Of a stretch of DNA of 64,000 nucleotides, positions 62,731 through 64,000 are shown piece by piece. The notes under the pieces were generated by a model. It was not told where the DNA came from, ran no database searches, and saw only the letters and a list, made by a program, of their open reading frames with translations. Every line of letters starts with the position of its first letter. Position 1 is the stretch's first letter. The stretch is from Neotamlana nanhaiensis (lineage in GTDB: Bacteria > Bacteroidota > Bacteroidia > Flavobacteriales > Flavobacteriaceae), in assembly GCF_000943555.1 (NCBI RefSeq), contig NZ_JTDV01000015.1, forward strand, positions 94,189-158,188. The letters run 5' to 3'. Position numbers and translations under genes: made by a program.

Positions 62731-63486
62731 ATGAAAAAGTTAGAAGGTAAAGTTGCTGTTGTTACAGGCGGATCTCGAGATATTGGTAAATCTATAGCTA
62801 TTAAGCTAGCACGATCAGGAGCTAAAGTGGTTATTAATTATTTAAATTCTGAAGAAAGCGCTAATAATACAATTTTAGAAATTGAAGAATTTGGAGGAGA
62901 GGCCATTGCAGTTAGGGCAGATGTTTCTAAAATTGAAGATATTCAACAATTAAAGGCGAAAACCATTGAAGCATTTGGCGATAACGTAGATATTTTGGTT
63001 AACAATGCAGGTGGTCTTTTTGCGCGTAAAACACTCCAAGAACTCGATGAATCTTTTTACGATTTAGTAATGGGAGTAAATTTTAAATCTACGGTTTTTT
63101 CTATGCAAGTTTTCGAGCCGTTAATGGGTGAAGGTGCATCAATAATAAATTTGTCTTCGCAAGCGGCAAGAGATGGTGGTGGAGGCGGTTCATCGTTATA
63201 CAGTTCTTCAAAGGGAGCGGTAACTACGTTTACAAGAGCCATGGCCAAAGAACTTGGTCCTAAAGGTATTCGAGTAAATGCTGTATGTCCTGGTTTAATT
63301 GGCACTAAATTTCATGATGATTTTACAAAAGACGAGATTAGAAACAAAGTAGCAGGAAGTACACCTTTACGTCGCGAAGGGCAAGCCAATGAGGTTGCAG
63401 ATTTGGTTGTGTATTTAGCATCAAACGAGGCAAGTTTTATAACAGGAAACAATGTAGATATAAACGGTGGTTTAGCTTTTAGTTAA
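62731..63486 (+). CDS. SDR-family oxidoreductase, second in the locus
   Basis: 251 residues. Cofactor loop TGGSRDIGKS, ILVNNAGG, and active site Ser in INLSSQAARDGGGGGSSL and Tyr157-Lys in YSSSKGAV; INGGLAFS at the end. It resembles glucose-dehydrogenase/FabG-like SDRs. It lies 63 bp after the first SDR and 35 bp before KDG kinase. It may be the DEH reductase or act on another uronate-derived ketone. Confidence 0.82.
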   Translation: MKKLEGKVAVVTGGSRDIGKSIAIKLARSGAKVVINYLNSEESANNTILEIEEFGGEAIAVRADVSKIEDIQQLKAKTIEAFGDNVDILVNNAGGLFARKTLQELDESFYDLVMGVNFKSTVFSMQVFEPLMGEGASIINLSSQAARDGGGGGSSLYSSSKGAVTTFTRAMAKELGPKGIRVNAVCPGLIGTKFHDDFTKDEIRNKVAGSTPLRREGQANEVADLVVYLASNEASFITGNNVDINGGLAFS

Positions 63487-63521
63487 TCTCTAATTAAACA
63501 ATCAAATCAAACTAAAAATAA

Positions 63522-64000
63522 ATGAGTAAAGTAGTAACATTTGGGGAGATCATGTTAAGATTAGCACCTCAAGGATTTTTAAGATTTTCGCAAGCTAACA
63601 ATTTCGATGTTGTATATGGTGGTGGCGAATCAAACGTAGCGGTATCGCTAGCAAATTATGGTGTTGATGTTGATTTTGTAACTCGTTTACCAAAAAATGA
63701 TATTGGTGAATGTGCTATGATGGAGATGCGTAAGCGTGGTGTAGGCGTAGATAAAATAGTTTGGGGTGGCGATCGTTTAGGAATTTATTTCTTAGAAACA
63801 GGAGCTGTAAGTAGAGGTAGTAAAGTAGTTTACGATAGAGCGCATTCTGCTATTGCAGAAATCGAGTCTGGTATGATTGATTGGGATGCTGTTTTTGATG
63901 GTGTTGAGTGGTTTCACTGGACAGGTATTACACCAGCTATTTCACAAGGTGCTGCCGATGTTTGTTTAGAAGCCGTTAAAGCAGCAAGCGAAAAAGGTAT
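63522..64000 (+). CDS. kdgK: 2-Keto-3-deoxygluconate kinase (PfkB family), 5' part
   Basis: ATG at 63522; 159 codons run to the window end. The start SKVVTFGEIMLRLAPQGFLR and VYGGGESNVAVSLANYG are the PfkB/KDG kinase N-terminus, with IYFLETGAVSRGSKVVYDR as the lid region. It phosphorylates KDG to KDPG, to be split by an aldolase that should lie beyond the window. It completes the alginate catabolic run of genes. Confidence 0.9.
   Translation, partial: MSKVVTFGEIMLRLAPQGFLRFSQANNFDVVYGGGESNVAVSLANYGVDVDFVTRLPKNDIGECAMMEMRKRGVGVDKIVWGGDRLGIYFLETGAVSRGSKVVYDRAHSAIAEIESGMIDWDAVFDGVEWFHWTGITPAISQGAADVCLEAVKAASEKG

Overview
The window looks like the chromosome of a marine, alginate-degrading member of the Flavobacteriaceae (Bacteroidota). 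It is AT-rich. It carries the -33/-7 promoter type of the phylum (TTTG-N19-TAnnTTTG), a Rho with a long Asn/Gln-rich insertion, type IX secretion C-terminal sorting domains, SusC/SusD pairs, and clusters typical of flavobacteria (cdaA-folP, DUF1599-DoxX, ClpS-PrmA). Coding density is high. No insertion sequence, prophage, CRISPR array or rRNA operon was seen.

Layout. (1) 1-7247, minus: a tight four-gene unit with a giant protein holding two alpha/beta-hydrolase modules and a CHAT caspase-like domain, a peptidoglycan-binding-like protein, a small lipoprotein and a gene cut by the window edge. (2) 7581-19396: housekeeping genes (yidD, cysS, folE, proS, tRNA-Glu, rpsT, rho) with outer-membrane and surface proteins, including a type IX secretion cargo gene broken by a one-base frameshift. 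(3) 19616-21822: a three-gene DUF2589 cassette of unknown function. (4) 21826-34220: phosphoesterase, truA, ABC exporter, diadenylate cyclase, folP, DUF1599, a four-helix-bundle gene, DoxX, an ABC permease, a TlpA-like thioredoxin and tpiA. Two gene junctions here consist of 7-bp tandem repeats. (5) 34233-39960: a GC-rich structured intergenic element, then a TPR histidine kinase/LuxR-type regulator pair. A small lipoprotein gene and a leucine-rich surface protein gene flank the pair, and each is preceded by a copy of the same 43-nt dyad. (6) 40077-41401: prmA, clpS, tRNA-Arg. (7) 41508-46489, minus: xylose genes (lacI-type regulator, xylA, xylB, gntR-type regulator). (8) 46710-64000, plus: a nearly complete alginate utilisation locus.

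How the alginate locus should work. Lipoprotein lyases PL7 and PL6 cut the polymer, SusC/SusD import oligomers, and PL17 releases unsaturated uronate monomers. A KdgF-like cupin helps convert these to DEH, an ExuT-like MFS carrier takes them into the cytoplasm, one of two SDR reductases makes KDG, and a PfkB-type KDG kinase (cut by the window end) phosphorylates it. A FadR-type GntR regulator lies inside the locus. A 10-bp dyad TGGTWAACCA, mostly in arrays with exactly 13-bp spacing, overlaps or abuts the -7 elements of the PL7, PL6 and susC promoters and of the regulator's own gene. This makes a clear predicted regulon.

The most novel-looking signals are: a two-part leader RNA motif (hairpin with a UGCACGC loop, then UUAGGAGGGAAG) shared by the susC and MFS leaders; the duplicated 43-nt dyad around the two-component system; an NRAMP-fold transporter lacking the metal ligands in the alginate operon; the CHAT/dual-hydrolase operon; and the heptamer repeats that form gene junctions. 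All functional statements are read from sequence motifs and context; no database search was run.
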